A stretch of DNA of 64,000 nucleotides from Pasteurellaceae bacterium RH1A (GCA_012221805.1 CP015195.1:248001-312000); one strand, 5' to 3'; numbered from the stretch's first letter, positions 1 through 10,296 are shown. Notes: generated by a model not told the origin, from the sequence alone. Program-made: numbers and translations.

Positions 1-369
1 AAATTCAAAAAGGTATTTTGCTAATAACTTAGTGTCTTTTTCAGAAGAAATACACCAAATTCTGTAATGTATATTTGCTTCAGAATTTACAAAAAACATA
101 TCTGATTTATTGCTTGTTACTTGTGAGAAATCCCTTAAATCTCCCCAAGAAACACGACTATAATACTTGTGATAAAATCTATCTTTTGTAATAATTAATC
201 CTTCTTTTGCACTACCAAAAACAGTATTATCCAAAAGCAATACGACATCTTCAGGTTTAATATTTTCCGCATAAGTTTTTATCGCATTAAAGAGTTTCTT
301 TTCTGGAATATTAGGATACACATATATTGACGAATTTTCAAACATTGGCGGTGTTGGATTTTTATTCAT
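1..369 (-). CDS. Hypothetical protein, 3' end outside the window
   Basis: An uninterrupted reading frame runs leftward from an ATG at 369 off the window edge, giving 123 visible residues (starts MNKNPTPPMFENSSIYVYPN). An AGGGG Shine-Dalgarno lies about 8 bases before the ATG, and a consensus-like promoter lies upstream, so this is a real gene. The visible part has no signal peptide or membrane segment. A middle stretch reading LLLDNTVFGSAKEG, followed by a basic/aromatic strand pattern, resembles small PH-like or stress-response domains in which a short hydrophobic strand precedes a GSA(K/R)-G turn. That resemblance is weak and no family is assigned. It lies downstream of rpoC on the same strand but is separated from it by a strong terminator, so it is an independent unit. 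Its A+T content is higher than that of rpoBC. Function unknown. Confidence 0.75.
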   Translation of the reverse strand, partial: MNKNPTPPMFENSSIYVYPNIPEKKLFNAIKTYAENIKPEDVVLLLDNTVFGSAKEGLIITKDRFYHKYYSRVSWGDLRDFSQVTSNKSDMFFVNSEANIHYRIWCISSEKDTKLLAKYLFEF

Positions 370-394
370 AATAATTACCCCTGTGACCTTTTTT

Positions 395-424
395 CTAATA
401 GTATTGTTTAGCTTCCTCTGTCAA
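395..424 (-). promoter_or_regulatory. Sigma-70-type promoter of the left-edge hypothetical gene
   Basis: Read on the minus strand, a perfect TTGACA (-35, plus coordinates 419-424) is followed after 18 bases by TATTAG (-10, 395-400), about 25 bases upstream of the ATG at 369. The -35 hexamer sits in the loop and arm of a perfect palindrome, so a protein bound there would block RNA polymerase. Confidence 0.6.
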
Positions 425-449
425 GAGGAAGCTAAAGGGTATACCCTTT
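407..449. promoter_or_regulatory. Two adjoining perfect palindromes over the promoter (operator-like)
   Basis: TTTAGCTTCCTCT (407-419) and AGAGGAAGCTAAA (424-436) form a perfect 13-bp inverted repeat with a 4-base spacer. The last AAA is shared with a second perfect palindrome, AAAGGGTATACCCTTT (434-449). Neither is followed by a T-run on either strand, so they are not classical terminators. The first covers the -35 box of the hypothetical gene, which suggests an operator. The regulator is unknown. Confidence 0.5.
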
Positions 450-475
450 GCTAATCGTTCATTCTTTAGACAAAC

Positions 476-511
476 AAAAACCCCTAGAACCTTCCAGCTC
501 TAGGGGCTTTT
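476..511 (-). terminator. rpoC intrinsic terminator
   Basis: The stem CCCCTAGA/TCTAGGGG (481-488 and 499-506) is followed on the minus strand by TTTTTGTTTG. It lies about 45 bases past the rpoC stop. On the plus strand the stem is followed by CTTTTTATTG, so it may act in both directions. Confidence 0.85.
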
Positions 512-551
512 TATTGATTTTAACGGTAGGCAGGGATGCCCACCCTACGAA

Positions 552-3500
552 TTATTCTTCGCTAAAATCACCTTCTGCATTGAGTAATGCAGCAAGGTTT
601 TGTGTGGCTTCATCTGCCACGAACTCAAATTCGGCTTCAATGTCCGCATCGGTGGCGAAGCTTGACACTGGGGCTTCATTTGCAAGTTCTGGGGCAATTA
701 CGTCCGCTTGTTGGCGTTTCTTGGCTCGAGCTTGGTGGTAGGCAAAGCCTGTACCAGCTGGAATTAAGCGGCCAACGATAACGTTCTCTTTGAGACCACG
801 CAACTCATCACGTTTACCTGCAACCGCAGCTTCAGTAAGCACACGGGTGGTTTCTTGGAAGGAGGCCGCAGAAATGAAGGATTCTGTGGCAAGTGAGGCC
901 TTGGTAATACCCAAGAGTTCACGTTCAAATTCCACCAGCGGTTTGCCTTCTTCGGCACGTTTGCGGTTGACGATTTTCACGCGGGCCACTTCCACTTGCT
1001 CGCCTTCGAGGAACTCGGAGTCGTAAGCATTGGTGATGGTGGCTTTACGCAACATTTGGCGAACGATTACTTCGATGTGCTTGTCGTTAATTTTTACCCC
1101 TTGGAGGCGGTAAACTTCTTGCACTTCGTTGACGATGTACTCAGTTACGGCGTGAACACCACGCAGGCGGAGAATATCGTGTGGCGTTTCTGCACCATCT
1201 GAAATCACATCACCACGTTGTACCATTTCGCCTTCAAACACGTTGAGCTGACGCCATTTTGGAATCATCTCTTCATAGGCCTCACCCTCGGCTGGAGTAA
1301 TCAGCAAGCGGCGTTTACCCTTGGTTTCTTTACCGAAGGAGACGATACCTGAGATTTCCGCAAGAATTGCAGGCTCTTTCGGCTTACGAGCTTCAAAGAG
1401 GTCGGCAACGCGTGGAAGACCACCGGTAATATCCTTGGTTGCGGTCGATTCTTGTGGAATACGAGCAAGCGCTTCACCCACGGAGATTTCTGCACCATCA
1501 TTTAAGGTCACAATGGCCTTACCTGGTAAGAAGTATTGGGCTGGCACGTCTGTACCAGGAATCAATACATCATTGCCTTGGGCATCCACTAAGCGGATGG
1601 CTGGGCGGAGATCCTTACCTGCTGTTGCACGTTCACCCACATCTTGTACTACGATGGAGGAAAGACCGGTGAGCTCATCGGTTTGGCGGGTAACAGTCAA
1701 GCCGTCCACCAAGTCGCTGAATTGAATGCGACCGCTTACCTCAGAGATAACTGGCATGGTGTGCGGATCCCAGTTGGCCACTACTTCACCGACTACCACT
1801 TTGTCACCATCATTTTTGCTGAGCACTGCACCGTAAGGCACCTTATAGTTCTCTTTGGTACGGCCGAAGGTGTCGATGACGGTTAATTCGGTGTTACGGG
1901 AGGTAAGCACAATCTTACCGTCTTTATTGGTAACGAATTTCGCGTTGGCCAGTTTGAGTGTACCGGCATTTTTCACCTGAATGCTAGACTCTTTAGCTGC
2001 CGCAGAAGCTGCACCACCGATGTGGAAGGTACGCATGGTAAGCTGTGTACCAGGCTCACCGATAGATTGGGCAGCGATAACACCCACTGCTTCACCTTGG
2101 TTGATGAGGTGACCACGGGCCAAGTCACGGCCGTAACATTTGGCACAGACACCGAAGTCGGTATCACAGGTTACCACAGAACGTACCTTAACGCTGTCTA
2201 CTGAGTTTTGGTCTAAGACATCACACAGTTTTTCGTCTAAAAGGGTGTTACGGGCAATCAACACTTCGTCTGAGCCTGGTTTTAACACATCTTCAGCCGC
2301 CACACGACCAAGCACAAGCTCACGCAATGGCACTTTCTCATCACCACCCTCGATTAACGGGGTCATGACGATACCTTCGTGGGTGCCACAGTCGTCTTCT
2401 ACGATCACCAAGTCTTGGGCTACGTCTACCAAACGACGGGTCAAGTAACCAGAGTTAGCGGTTTTCAAGGCCGTATCGGCAAGACCCTTACGGGCACCGT
2501 GGGTTGAAATAAAGTACTGAAGAACGTTCAAGCCTTCACGGAAGTTTGCCGTGATTGGGGTTTCGATGATGGAGCCGTCTGGACGAGCCATCAAACCACG
2601 CATACCGGCAAGCTGACGAATCTGAGCCGCAGAACCACGCGCACCAGAGTCAGCCATCATAAAGATACTGTTGAAGGAGGCTTGTTTTTCTGGGTTGCCT
2701 TCACGGTTGATGACTTCCTCGGTTGAGAGGTTTTCCATCATGGCTTTTGCAACACGTTCGTTGGCTGCCGCCCAAATATCGATCACCTTGTTATAGCGTT
2801 CGCCAGCAGTTACAAGACCTGAGTTGAACTGCTCTTGGATTTCCGATACTTCAGCTTCCGCTGCACTGATGATGTCGTGTTTTTGATCTGGAATCACCAT
2901 ATCATCAATACCAACAGAGGCACCAGAACGGGCCGCATAAGCAAAACCGGTGTACATAATTTGGTCAGCAAACATAACCGAAGCCTTGACCCCTAAGCGG
3001 CGGTAACATTCGTTAATTAGCTTAGAAATGGCTTTTTTGCCCAAGGTTTGGTTGAAGAGGCTGTAAGGCATACCTTTTGGTGAAATCATCCAAAGAATAG
3101 CACGGCCAACGGTGGTATCGACCAAGTTGGTTTTGGCTTCAAATTCGCCTGCTTCGTTCTTCTCGTATTCAGTTACACGCACTTTAACACGTGAGTGAAG
3201 TTCTGCCTGACCGGTGCGGTAGGCTTTTTCAGCTTCACGTGGGTCTAGGAAGTACATGCCTTCGCCCTTGCCGTTTACCTTCTCACGGGTCATATAGTAA
3301 AGACCGAGAACAACGTCTTGTGATGGTACGATAATCGGATCACCGTTGGCTGGTGATAGCACGTTATTGGTGGACATCATCAAGGCACGGGCTTCTAATT
3401 GGGCTTCAAGGGTAAGTGGTACGTGTACCGCCATTTGGTCACCATCGAAGTCCGCGTTGAAGGCCGCACACACAAGCGGGTGAAGCTGGATGGCCTTACC

Positions 3501-4832
3501 TTCGATCAAGAGCGGTTCAAAGGCCTGAATACCCAAACGGTGCAGGGTTGGTGCACGGTTAAGCAGGATTGGGTGTTCACGGATAACTTCGGCTAGGATA
3601 TCCCATACAATCGGCTCTTCACGCTCAACCATTTTCTTAGCAGCCTTGATGGTTGAAGCAATGCCACGGCTCTCAAGTTTGGAGTAGATAAATGGACGGA
3701 AAAGCTCCAAGGCCATTTTCTTCGGCAAACCACATTGGTGGAGTCGGAGGTATGGGCCTACGGTGATTACAGAACGGCCTGAGTAGTCCACACGTTTACC
3801 GAGCAAGTTCTGACGGAAACGGCCCTGTTTACCCTTGATCATATCGGCAAGGGATTTAAGTGGGCGTTTGTTAGAACCGGTAATAGCACGGCCACGGCGA
3901 CCATTGTCTAATAATGCGTCCACAGACTCTTGTAGCATACGTTTTTCGTTACGTACGATGATGTCTGGGGCAACCAAGTCTAAGAGACGTTTTAAACGGT
4001 TGTTACGGTTGATCACACGGCGATAGAGATCGTTCAGATCTGAGGTCGCAAAACGGCCGCCATCGAGTGGCACGAGTGGACGCAGATCTGGCGGAAGCAC
4101 TGGAAGCACGGTCATCACCATCCATTCTGGTTTGTTGCCAGATTGAATAAAAGCCTCTAGGATTTTCAGGCGTTTAGTGATTTTCTTGCGTTTGGTTTCT
4201 GAATTGGTTTCTTGTAATTCTTCACGCAAGACTTCGCACTGGTGCTCAAGGTCGAGGTCACGCAAGAGGGCTTGGATACCTTCTGCACCCATTTTAGCCT
4301 CAAACTCATCGCCCCAACGCTCTTCCGCATCCCAGAATTGTTCTTCGGTGAGTAGCTGACCTTTTTCTAAGTCAGTCATGCCTGGCTCGATCACCACATA
4401 GCTTTCAAAATAAAGCACACGTTCAATATCACGCAGTGGCATATCCAAAATTAAGCCGATACGGGACGGCAGCGATTTTAAGAACCAGATATGTGCCACA
4501 GGGCAGGCAAGTTCGATGTGGCCCATACGGTCACGGCGAACCTTGGTTTGGGTCACTTCAACGCCACATTTTTCACAGATCACACCACGGTGTTTTAAGC
4601 GTTTGTACTTACCACACAAGCACTCGTAGTCCTTAACTGGCCCGAAGATACGAGCACAGAACAAGCCATCACGTTCTGGCTTGAAGGTACGGTAGTTGAT
4701 GGTTTCAGGTTTTTTCACCTCACCGAAAGACCAAGAACGGATCTTGTCTGGTGACGCTAAACCAATTTTAATCACATCAAAATCGTCTGATGATTTAGAT
4801 TGTGCTTTTAAAAACTTTACTAAGTCTTTCAC
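552..4832 (-). CDS. rpoC: DNA-directed RNA polymerase subunit beta'
   Basis: This is the largest RNA polymerase subunit and carries the catalytic magnesium site. The protein has 1426 residues, slightly longer than the roughly 1400 residues of enterobacterial homologues. Visible hallmarks are the N-terminal zinc site (C71, C73, C86, C89), the invariant NADFDGDQM metal-binding loop near residue 460, and the second cysteine cluster around residues 810-900, which ends in the conserved [15 protein letters not shown] trigger-loop region. The start is GTG at 4832 with an AGGGG Shine-Dalgarno, and GTG is also the usual start in gamma-proteobacteria. It lies downstream of rpoB, with a 244-base spacer enlarged by a repeat element, and ends in a strong terminator. 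There is no sign of truncation. Co-transcription with rpoB is inferred, since no terminator-like hairpin with a U-run is evident between them. Confidence 0.99.
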   Translation of the reverse strand: MKDLVKFLKAQSKSSDDFDVIKIGLASPDKIRSWSFGEVKKPETINYRTFKPERDGLFCARIFGPVKDYECLCGKYKRLKHRGVICEKCGVEVTQTKVRRDRMGHIELACPVAHIWFLKSLPSRIGLILDMPLRDIERVLYFESYVVIEPGMTDLEKGQLLTEEQFWDAEERWGDEFEAKMGAEGIQALLRDLDLEHQCEVLREELQETNSETKRKKITKRLKILEAFIQSGNKPEWMVMTVLPVLPPDLRPLVPLDGGRFATSDLNDLYRRVINRNNRLKRLLDLVAPDIIVRNEKRMLQESVDALLDNGRRGRAITGSNKRPLKSLADMIKGKQGRFRQNLLGKRVDYSGRSVITVGPYLRLHQCGLPKKMALELFRPFIYSKLESRGIASTIKAAKKMVEREEPIVWDILAEVIREHPILLNRAPTLHRLGIQAFEPLLIEGKAIQLHPLVCAAFNADFDGDQMAVHVPLTLEAQLEARALMMSTNNVLSPANGDPIIVPSQDVVLGLYYMTREKVNGKGEGMYFLDPREAEKAYRTGQAELHSRVKVRVTEYEKNEAGEFEAKTNLVDTTVGRAILWMISPKGMPYSLFNQTLGKKAISKLINECYRRLGVKASVMFADQIMYTGFAYAARSGASVGIDDMVIPDQKHDIISAAEAEVSEIQEQFNSGLVTAGERYNKVIDIWAAANERVAKAMMENLSTEEVINREGNPEKQASFNSIFMMADSGARGSAAQIRQLAGMRGLMARPDGSIIETPITANFREGLNVLQYFISTHGARKGLADTALKTANSGYLTRRLVDVAQDLVIVEDDCGTHEGIVMTPLIEGGDEKVPLRELVLGRVAAEDVLKPGSDEVLIARNTLLDEKLCDVLDQNSVDSVKVRSVVTCDTDFGVCAKCYGRDLARGHLINQGEAVGVIAAQSIGEPGTQLTMRTFHIGGAASAAAKESSIQVKNAGTLKLANAKFVTNKDGKIVLTSRNTELTVIDTFGRTKENYKVPYGAVLSKNDGDKVVVGEVVANWDPHTMPVISEVSGRIQFSDLVDGLTVTRQTDELTGLSSIVVQDVGERATAGKDLRPAIRLVDAQGNDVLIPGTDVPAQYFLPGKAIVTLNDGAEISVGEALARIPQESTATKDITGGLPRVADLFEARKPKEPAILAEISGIVSFGKETKGKRRLLITPAEGEAYEEMIPKWRQLNVFEGEMVQRGDVISDGAETPHDILRLRGVHAVTEYIVNEVQEVYRLQGVKINDKHIEVIVRQMLRKATITNAYDSEFLEGEQVEVARVKIVNRKRAEEGKPLVEFERELLGITKASLATESFISAASFQETTRVLTEAAVAGKRDELRGLKENVIVGRLIPAGTGFAYHQARAKKRQQADVIAPELANEAPVSSFATDADIEAEFEFVADEATQNLAALLNAEGDFSEE

Positions 4833-4899
4833 TTTTTGCCCCTGTTGAGGTTGTTTTTGTTGGCAGGAAGCCTGCCTTACGAAATTTTTTGCCTTCTGC

Positions 4900-5060
4900 T
4901 CCCTCCCCCGCCTGCGGGGAGGGTTGGGGTGGGGGGATTAACTTACAAGCGGATTAAATTTTCCCAAAATTTGCAAATTTTGCCGATTTTTGACCCGCTT
5001 GTCTCTTGAGCTTCGCTCAATCCCCCCTCCCTAGCCCTCCCCCGTAAACGGGGGAGGGGA
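4900..5060. repeat. Inverted-repeat element between rpoB and rpoC
   Basis: About 40 bp at each end are imperfect inverted repeats of each other. Each arm contains an internal hairpin (CCCTCCCCCG...CGGGGAGGG on the left, CCCTCCCCCGTAAACGGGGG on the right) followed by a G-rich stretch ending GGGGGGATT. The interior holds a pair of inverted uptake sequences (4945-4952 and 4995-5002). The architecture matches the TTTGAAAAAG-family elements seen elsewhere in the window, so it is probably a non-mobile MITE-like derivative. It would be transcribed as part of the rpoBC message. Confidence 0.65.
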
Positions 5061-5076
5061 TTTTCATCGGGAGGGT

Positions 5077-8000
5077 TTAGGCCTCATCCAGCTCCATATC
5101 AATCGCCAAGGCACGGATTTCCTTGGTGATTACGTTAAAGGACTCTGGCATACCTGGTTCCATATAATGGGTTCCGTCCACGATGTTCTTATACATCTTA
5201 GTACGGCCGTTTACGTCATCCGACTTAACGGTAAGCATTTCTTGAAGGGTATAAGCCGCACCATAAGCTTCAAGTGCCCACACCTCCATCTCACCGAAAC
5301 GCTGACCACCGAATTGGGCTTTACCACCCAGCGGTTGTTGGGTAACCAGGCTGTAAGAACCGGTTGAACGGGCGTGCATCTTGTCATCAACCAAGTGGTT
5401 GAGTTTGAGCATATACATATAACCTACGGTTACAGGACGCTCGAATTTCTCACCGGTACGGCCATCATAAAGGGTGATTTGGCCTGAAGTTGGCAAGCCA
5501 CCTAACTCTAATAAACCCTTGATTTCGCTTTCGTGGGCACCGTCAAATACTGGTGTCGCAAGCGGTAGACCCTTACGTAGGTTGTTGGCCAAGCGGATCA
5601 CTTCTTCATCAGAGAAGGTGCTGAGATCCACTTCTTGTGCACCGTGGCCCAGGTCGTAGGCTTTTTGCATATATTCACGCAATTTAGCCACAGACTGTTG
5701 TTGCTTGATCATTTCGTTGATCTTGTCACCGATACCACGGGCAGCTAAGCCTAAGTGGGTTTCCAAAATCTGACCGATGTTCATACGAGACGGTACGCCC
5801 AGTGGGTTGAGGACGATTTCAACTGGCTGACCGTTTTCGTCATACGGCATGTCTTCCACAGGGTTGATTTTTGAGATAACACCCTTGTTACCGTGACGGC
5901 CGGCCATCTTATCGCCTGGTTGAATTTGGCGTTTAACCGCGAGGTAAACCTTAACCACTTTGAGCACGCCAGGGGCAAGATCATCCCCTTGAATGATCTT
6001 GTTACGCTTGATTTCGAGCTTGCGTTCAAACTCTTTGCGGAGTTCTTCGTGCTGTTCGGCAAGTTGCTCAAGCTGGTTCTGTTTGGCTTCGTCGTCAAGG
6101 GTTTGTTCTAACCACTTGTCACGGCTGAGCTTGTCTAGGTCAGCTTCTTTCACGCCGCCTGCAATCAAGAGACCACGCACACGAGCAAAGAGGCCTGCTT
6201 CTAAGATCTCGAACTCTTCGGTCAAGTCTTTCTTAGCATCACGCAACTGCATTTCTTCAATTTCTAATGCACGCTTGTCTTTTTCCACGCCATCACGGGT
6301 GAATACTTGAACGTCGATAACCGTACCTGATGTACCGTTTGGCACACGAAGGGAGGAGTCTTTCACATCAGAGGCTTTTTCACCGAAGATAGCACGGAGG
6401 AGCTTCTCTTCTGGGGTAAGTTGGGTTTCGCCTTTTGGCGTAACTTTACCAACCAGAATATCGCCACCTTTTACTTCAGCACCGATGTAAACAATACCAG
6501 ATTCGTCCAATTTGCTAAGGGCAGACTCACCCACGTTTGGAATATCGGCAGTGATTTCTTCTGCACCCAATTTGGTGTCACGTGCCACACAAGAAAGCTC
6601 TTGAATGTGGATGGTGGTGAAGCGATCTTCTTGTACCACACGCTCAGACACCAACATGGAGTCTTCAAAGTTATAACCGTTCCAAGGCATGAAGGCCACA
6701 CGGATATTTTGACCAAGGGCAAGTTCACCTAAGTCTGTTGAAGGGCCATCGGCAAGGATTTCGCCACGTTCCACAGGCTCGCCCAATTTCACACATGGAA
6801 TTTGGTTGATACAGGTGTTTTGGTTAGAACGGGTGTACTTGATCAGGTTGTAAATATCAATACCTGCTTCGCCTGCAATGGTTTCATCTTCGTTAACTTT
6901 CACCACGATACGAGATGCATCCACATACTGAATGGTACCACCACGTTTAGCGATAACTGCCACACCAGAGTCAAGGGCGATTGGTTTTTCCATGCCCGTA
7001 CCGACTAATGGCTTGTCAGAACGGAGAGTTGGTACAGCCTGACGTTGCATGTTGGCACCCATCAAGGCACGGTTAGCATCGTCGTGCTCCAAGAATGGAA
7101 TAAGGGCCGCTGCCACAGAAACCACCTGCTGAGTGGAAACGTCCATATATTGGACTTCTTCAGGGCGATAGAGACCAGACTCACCACGCTCACCACGAGC
7201 CGTTACATAGGTGTCGGTAAAGCGGAAGTTTTCATCTAAGTTTGAGTTAGCCTGAGCGATGATGAAGTTGGTTTCATCAATGGCTGAGAGGTACTCAATT
7301 TCTTCAGTTACTACGCCATTTACCACTTTACGGTATGGGGTTTCCAAGAAGCCGTAGTTGTTGGTACGGGAGTAGACTGAAAGCGAGTTGATCAAACCGA
7401 TGTTCGGGCCTTCTGGGGTTTCGATTGGACACAAACGGCCATAGTGGGTGTTGTGTACGTCACGCACCTCAAAACCTGCACGCTCACGGGTTAAACCGCC
7501 TGGACCAAGAGCCGAGATACGGCGTTTATGGGTCACCTCTGAAAGCGGGTTGTTTTGGTCCATAAATTGCGAAAGTTGCGATGAACCAAAGAATTCTTTA
7601 ACCGCGGCTGAAATTGGTTTGGCATTGATGAGATCTTGCGGAGTCACTCCGTCTAGGTCGCCTAGGGAGAGGCGTTCTTTCACCGCACGTTCTACACGTA
7701 CCAAGCCGATACGGAATTGGTTTTCTGCCATTTCGCCCACAGAGCGGATACGACGGTTGCCCAGGTGGTCGATATCGTCCACTTCGCCGCTGCCATTACG
7801 GATGTCCACCAATTTCTTCATTACAAGAATGATGTCTTCCTTGCTTAAAATGCCTGTGCCTTCGCCTTCTGGAATGTTGAGCGAGCGGTTGAATTTCATT
7901 CGACCTACTGCAGATAAGTCGTAGCGGTCGGTTGAGAAGAACATATTGTCGAACAAGCCTTCTGCCGCTTCTTTTGTTGGCGGCTCGCCTGGACGCATCA

Positions 8001-9108
8001 TGCGGTAGATTTCCACCAAGGCACTTAAACGGTCGTAGGTTGGGTCCACACGTAAGGTTTCAGAAATGTAAGAACCTTCGTCCAAGTCGTTGGTAAAGAG
8101 GACTTCAATTTCCTTGTGACCTGCCTGGCTGAGCTTAGCCAAGAGCTCCAAGGAAATTTCCATATTGGCCGCACAAAGCACTTCACCAGTTTCAAGATCA
8201 ATGTAGTCTTTGGCAGATACCTTGCCGATGATGTATTCCACAGGCACATCAATAAAGGCAACTTTATCCTTTTCCAACTCACGCACGTGACGAGCCGTAA
8301 TACGGCGGCCTTCTTCTACATAGACCTTACCATTGGCTTCAATATTGAATTTAGCCGTTTCACCACGCAAACGCTCTGGCACAAGGGTCATTTGTAATTG
8401 ATTGTTGTCTGAAACCTTGTAAGTGACCTTTTCAAAGAAGAGGTTGAGGATTTCTTCAGTGGTGTAGCCAAGTGCACGCAAGATGATGGTGGCCGGCAAT
8501 TTACGGCGACGGTCGATACGGGCGTAGAGGTTGTCTTTCGGGTCGAACTCGAAGTCTAACCAAGAACCACGGTAAGGGATAATGCGGGCATTATATAAAA
8601 CCTTACCTGAGGCGTGGGATTTACCCTTGTCTGAATCGAAGAACACGCCTGGGCTACGGTGTAATTGCGAAACGATAACACGCTCAGTACCATTGATTAC
8701 GAAAGTACCGTTATCGGTCATGAGTGGAATTTCGCCCATATAGACGTTTTGTTCTTTGATGTCTTTAACGGTGCCAGCTGCTGCTTCACGGTCGTAGCTG
8801 ACCAAACGCAGTTTTACCCGCAGTGGGGCGGCATAGGTGGTGCCACGGATTTGACATTCACGCACGTCAAAAACAGGCTCGCCAAGTTCATAAGAAACGT
8901 ATTGCAATTCAGTTGCCCCATTGTTGCTCACAATTGGGAAGACTGAACGGAATGCCGCTTCTAAACCTTGTTGTCCTTCAGGATCTCTTTGGATAAATTT
9001 ATCAAAAGAATCAAGCTGAATGGTTAATAAATAAGGGACGTTAAGCACTTGCGGACGTTTGCCGAAGCTCTTACGGATACGTTTTTTCTCAGAATATGAG
9101 TACGCCAT
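5077..9108 (-). CDS. rpoB: DNA-directed RNA polymerase subunit beta
   Basis: This is the second large catalytic subunit of RNA polymerase, 1343 residues (E. coli has 1342). It starts at ATG 9108 ([20 protein letters not shown]) with AGAGG upstream. The rifampicin-pocket segment ([20 protein letters not shown] and the following [11 protein letters not shown], about residues 505-540) has the wild-type residues at the positions commonly mutated to resistance. The C-terminal clamp region ([20 protein letters not shown]) is intact. Unlike the usual rplKAJL-rpoBC arrangement, rplL is not directly upstream: a rplL terminator and a 1.1-kb island of unrelated small genes lie between. rpoB has its own consensus-like promoter at 9428-9456 and a leader of about 310 bases. 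Confidence 0.99.
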   Translation of the reverse strand: MAYSYSEKKRIRKSFGKRPQVLNVPYLLTIQLDSFDKFIQRDPEGQQGLEAAFRSVFPIVSNNGATELQYVSYELGEPVFDVRECQIRGTTYAAPLRVKLRLVSYDREAAAGTVKDIKEQNVYMGEIPLMTDNGTFVINGTERVIVSQLHRSPGVFFDSDKGKSHASGKVLYNARIIPYRGSWLDFEFDPKDNLYARIDRRRKLPATIILRALGYTTEEILNLFFEKVTYKVSDNNQLQMTLVPERLRGETAKFNIEANGKVYVEEGRRITARHVRELEKDKVAFIDVPVEYIIGKVSAKDYIDLETGEVLCAANMEISLELLAKLSQAGHKEIEVLFTNDLDEGSYISETLRVDPTYDRLSALVEIYRMMRPGEPPTKEAAEGLFDNMFFSTDRYDLSAVGRMKFNRSLNIPEGEGTGILSKEDIILVMKKLVDIRNGSGEVDDIDHLGNRRIRSVGEMAENQFRIGLVRVERAVKERLSLGDLDGVTPQDLINAKPISAAVKEFFGSSQLSQFMDQNNPLSEVTHKRRISALGPGGLTRERAGFEVRDVHNTHYGRLCPIETPEGPNIGLINSLSVYSRTNNYGFLETPYRKVVNGVVTEEIEYLSAIDETNFIIAQANSNLDENFRFTDTYVTARGERGESGLYRPEEVQYMDVSTQQVVSVAAALIPFLEHDDANRALMGANMQRQAVPTLRSDKPLVGTGMEKPIALDSGVAVIAKRGGTIQYVDASRIVVKVNEDETIAGEAGIDIYNLIKYTRSNQNTCINQIPCVKLGEPVERGEILADGPSTDLGELALGQNIRVAFMPWNGYNFEDSMLVSERVVQEDRFTTIHIQELSCVARDTKLGAEEITADIPNVGESALSKLDESGIVYIGAEVKGGDILVGKVTPKGETQLTPEEKLLRAIFGEKASDVKDSSLRVPNGTSGTVIDVQVFTRDGVEKDKRALEIEEMQLRDAKKDLTEEFEILEAGLFARVRGLLIAGGVKEADLDKLSRDKWLEQTLDDEAKQNQLEQLAEQHEELRKEFERKLEIKRNKIIQGDDLAPGVLKVVKVYLAVKRQIQPGDKMAGRHGNKGVISKINPVEDMPYDENGQPVEIVLNPLGVPSRMNIGQILETHLGLAARGIGDKINEMIKQQQSVAKLREYMQKAYDLGHGAQEVDLSTFSDEEVIRLANNLRKGLPLATPVFDGAHESEIKGLLELGGLPTSGQITLYDGRTGEKFERPVTVGYMYMLKLNHLVDDKMHARSTGSYSLVTQQPLGGKAQFGGQRFGEMEVWALEAYGAAYTLQEMLTVKSDDVNGRTKMYKNIVDGTHYMEPGMPESFNVITKEIRALAIDMELDEA

Positions 9109-9421
9109 TGTTGGGCCTCTAGTTTATTGATTCTCTTTGGGTTGATGTTTCACAATCCTGCCGGTTGGCTGGAAGTGGCAGAGTACGAGGTGTCGTTTTC
9201 CCCTCAACCAGGCTGTAAGTCAAAAATCACTACTTACAGGGGTTAAGCGGTGCGGGAGTGCTCACACAAGCGGGGCAAAAATAGATAAAATTTGCAAATT
9301 TTTAGCAAAACCTTACCGCTTGCAAGCCAAAATTCAAGCCAATTAAAACGACGAAAATTGCTCAAATAACAAAACACAAATAGCTGACTGGATTTTCCGT
9401 CAGCTAAAAGGTTTAAAAGGG
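9109..9421 (-). promoter_or_regulatory. Long rpoB 5' leader with hairpins
   Basis: From the predicted start near 9421 to the rpoB ATG there are about 310 untranslated bases. They include a hairpin AGCTGAC...GTCAGCT (about 9381-9405), an inverted uptake-sequence pair around an AAATTTGCAAATTTT tract (9266-9323), and an inverted repeat CTGTAAGT/ACTTACAG (9213-9220 and 9232-9239). No terminator U-run was found between promoter and gene. A regulatory role is possible but unproven. No coding region was recognised here. Confidence 0.5.
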
Positions 9422-9427
9422 TTGGTT

Positions 9428-9456
9428 ATTATAGTATTTTGGTTAAAATTTGGCAA
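9428..9456 (-). promoter_or_regulatory. rpoB promoter
   Basis: On the minus strand TTGCCA (-35, plus coordinates 9451-9456) is separated by exactly 17 bases from TATAAT (-10, 9428-9433). It lies downstream of the rplL terminator and downstream of the XRE gene, and it is the only strong candidate between rplL and rpoB. Confidence 0.8.
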
Positions 9457-9484
9457 GATGGAATTTATAAATTGATGGCTTCTA

Positions 9485-9739
9485 TTAAGCAGGAAACCGT
9501 CTTCGCATCTCACTGATCACCTCTAGCGGATCGAGATTTAAGCCCTCACAATAGGCTAAAAACTCAAACACATCCAAACGCCGATCACCTGTTTCTACTT
9601 TTCCAATAAAGGAATAGAGCACGTCCATTTTTTCAGCTAATGCACGTTGAGTTAGGTTTAATTCCTGGCGGCGTTTAAGGAATAAATCCCTAAGCCATTG
9701 ATGTTCAGCAGAGTGAATGGATAAACGTAGGTTCTTCAT
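9485..9739 (-). CDS. XRE-family helix-turn-helix regulator, probably autoregulatory
   Basis: An 84-residue protein consisting almost wholly of a Cro/C1-type helix-turn-helix domain. The segment RRQELNLTQRALAEKMDVLY, then SFIGKVETGDRRLDVFEFLA, fits the canonical five-helix XRE fold (about residues 24-75). The preceding N-terminal residues are charged and no effector domain is present. The ATG at 9739 directly abuts a palindromic site (9741-9757), and two related sites follow at 9768-9784 and 9801-9817. This points to binding of its own control region and of the divergent promoter for the small genes at 9850 and 10072. No good Shine-Dalgarno precedes the ATG, so translation may be leaderless or weak. 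It is not normally present between rplL and rpoB, so this looks like an acquired island. It could also be the antitoxin-like partner of a lost toxin. No toxin gene is adjacent. Confidence 0.8.
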   Translation of the reverse strand: MKNLRLSIHSAEHQWLRDLFLKRRQELNLTQRALAEKMDVLYSFIGKVETGDRRLDVFEFLAYCEGLNLDPLEVISEMRRRFPA

Positions 9740-9740
9740 T

Positions 9741-9817
9741 GAACCTATTTTAGGTTCTAAATTTATTGAACCGTTTTTAGGTGCAAGCTATAATGCAATT
9801 GAACCTGTTTTAGGTTC
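9741..9817. promoter_or_regulatory. Three palindromic operators (GAACC..TTTTAGGTTC) in a divergent control region
   Basis: Site 1 GAACCTATTTTAGGTTC (9741-9757) and site 3 GAACCTGTTTTAGGTTC (9801-9817) are near-perfect palindromes. Site 2 GAACCGTTTTTAGGTGC (9768-9784) is a weaker copy. Start-to-start distances are 27 and 33 bases. Site 1 touches the XRE start codon, site 2 overlaps the -35 box of the rightward promoter, and site 3 lies at its transcription start. This is classic repressor geometry. Confidence 0.7.
9766..9794 (+). promoter_or_regulatory. Rightward promoter for the excalibur/secreted small genes
   Basis: TTGAAC (9766-9771), a 17-base spacer and a perfect TATAAT (9789-9794) give a strong sigma-70-type promoter. 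It would start transcription near 9801, inside the third operator, and serve the genes at 9850 and 10072. Confidence 0.7.
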
Positions 9818-9849
9818 AAAATATACCGTAACTCATTTAGGAGAACCAA

Positions 9850-10059
9850 ATGATGAAAAAAATCTTCGTTTTATGTGTTTTAGCCGGCCTTACATCAAAT
9901 GTTTTTGCTGCCAGATGTTCCGATTTTGCAACCCAACAATAAGCCCAAGCCTATATGAACCAGACTGGTGCTAGAAATTTAGATCGAGATAGAGATGGCG
10001 AAGCCTGTGAATGCTTGCCTGGAGGCAGTAAATATGGCCATAGTATTTGTCGTCGATAA
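9850..10059 (+). pseudogene. Excalibur-domain secreted protein interrupted by an in-frame TAA
   Basis: Starting at ATG 9850 (or the second ATG at 9853) after AGGAGAACCAA, the frame encodes a signal peptide (MMKKIFVLCVLAGLTSNVFA). The mature part begins ARCSDFATQQ. A TAA at 9940-9942 then stops it. The same frame continues as AQAYMNQTGARNLDRDRDGE and ACECLPGG up to a natural stop at 10057-10059. The D-x-D-x-DG-x-ACE motif is the excalibur calcium-binding signature, and cysteines on both sides of the TAA belong to it. Restoring CAA or GAA at the stop would give a complete 69-residue excalibur protein. The promoter and Shine-Dalgarno are intact, so either the gene died recently, or the codon is read through, or there is a base error. 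TAA excludes selenocysteine. Confidence 0.75.
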
Positions 10060-10071
10060 GTGAAAACCAAT

Positions 10072-10254
10072 ATGAGAAGAAAGTTATTCTTCCTAACATT
10101 TACCCTTTTCACTAGCTCTCAAGTTTTTGGAAACAGCTCTAGGCTTGTCGATTGCCCTGAGGAATTAAATATCAAGGAACAATCAACACAACAGTGTCTA
10201 AAAGGCAAAGTAAAGCTCATTAACCGTTATCAACCTGAACTGGAAGATAATTAG
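10072..10254 (+). CDS. Small secreted protein of unknown function
   Basis: Sixty residues from ATG 10072; an in-frame GTG at 10060 would add four. The N-terminus MRRKLFFLTFTLFTSSQVFG looks like a cleavable signal peptide. The mature part is about 40 polar residues with two cysteines (VDCPEELN and QQCLKGK) that could form a disulphide in the periplasm. It follows the excalibur frame within about a dozen bases and precedes a terminator at 10271, so the two are likely co-transcribed from the promoter at 9766-9794 under the XRE operators. No family was recognised. A role as an accessory periplasmic protein is a guess. Confidence 0.55.
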   Translation: MRRKLFFLTFTLFTSSQVFGNSSRLVDCPEELNIKEQSTQQCLKGKVKLINRYQPELEDN

Positions 10255-10270
10255 GCTTAAAGAAACAAAA

Positions 10271-10296
10271 CCCCGATATAACTATCGGGGTTTATT
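10271..10296 (+). terminator. Terminator after the small secreted gene
   Basis: The stem CCCCGATA/TATCGGGG (10271-10278 and 10283-10290) with loop TAAC is followed by TTTATTATAT on the plus strand and by TTTTGTTTC on the minus strand, so it may act in both directions and also end the minus-strand vapB-like remnant. Confidence 0.75.

Noticed and set aside
7448-7924. 158-residue plus-strand frame inside rpoB
   Set aside because: Shadow of rpoB: serine/arginine-rich with no start signal or motif. The same applies to other plus-strand frames within rpoBC.
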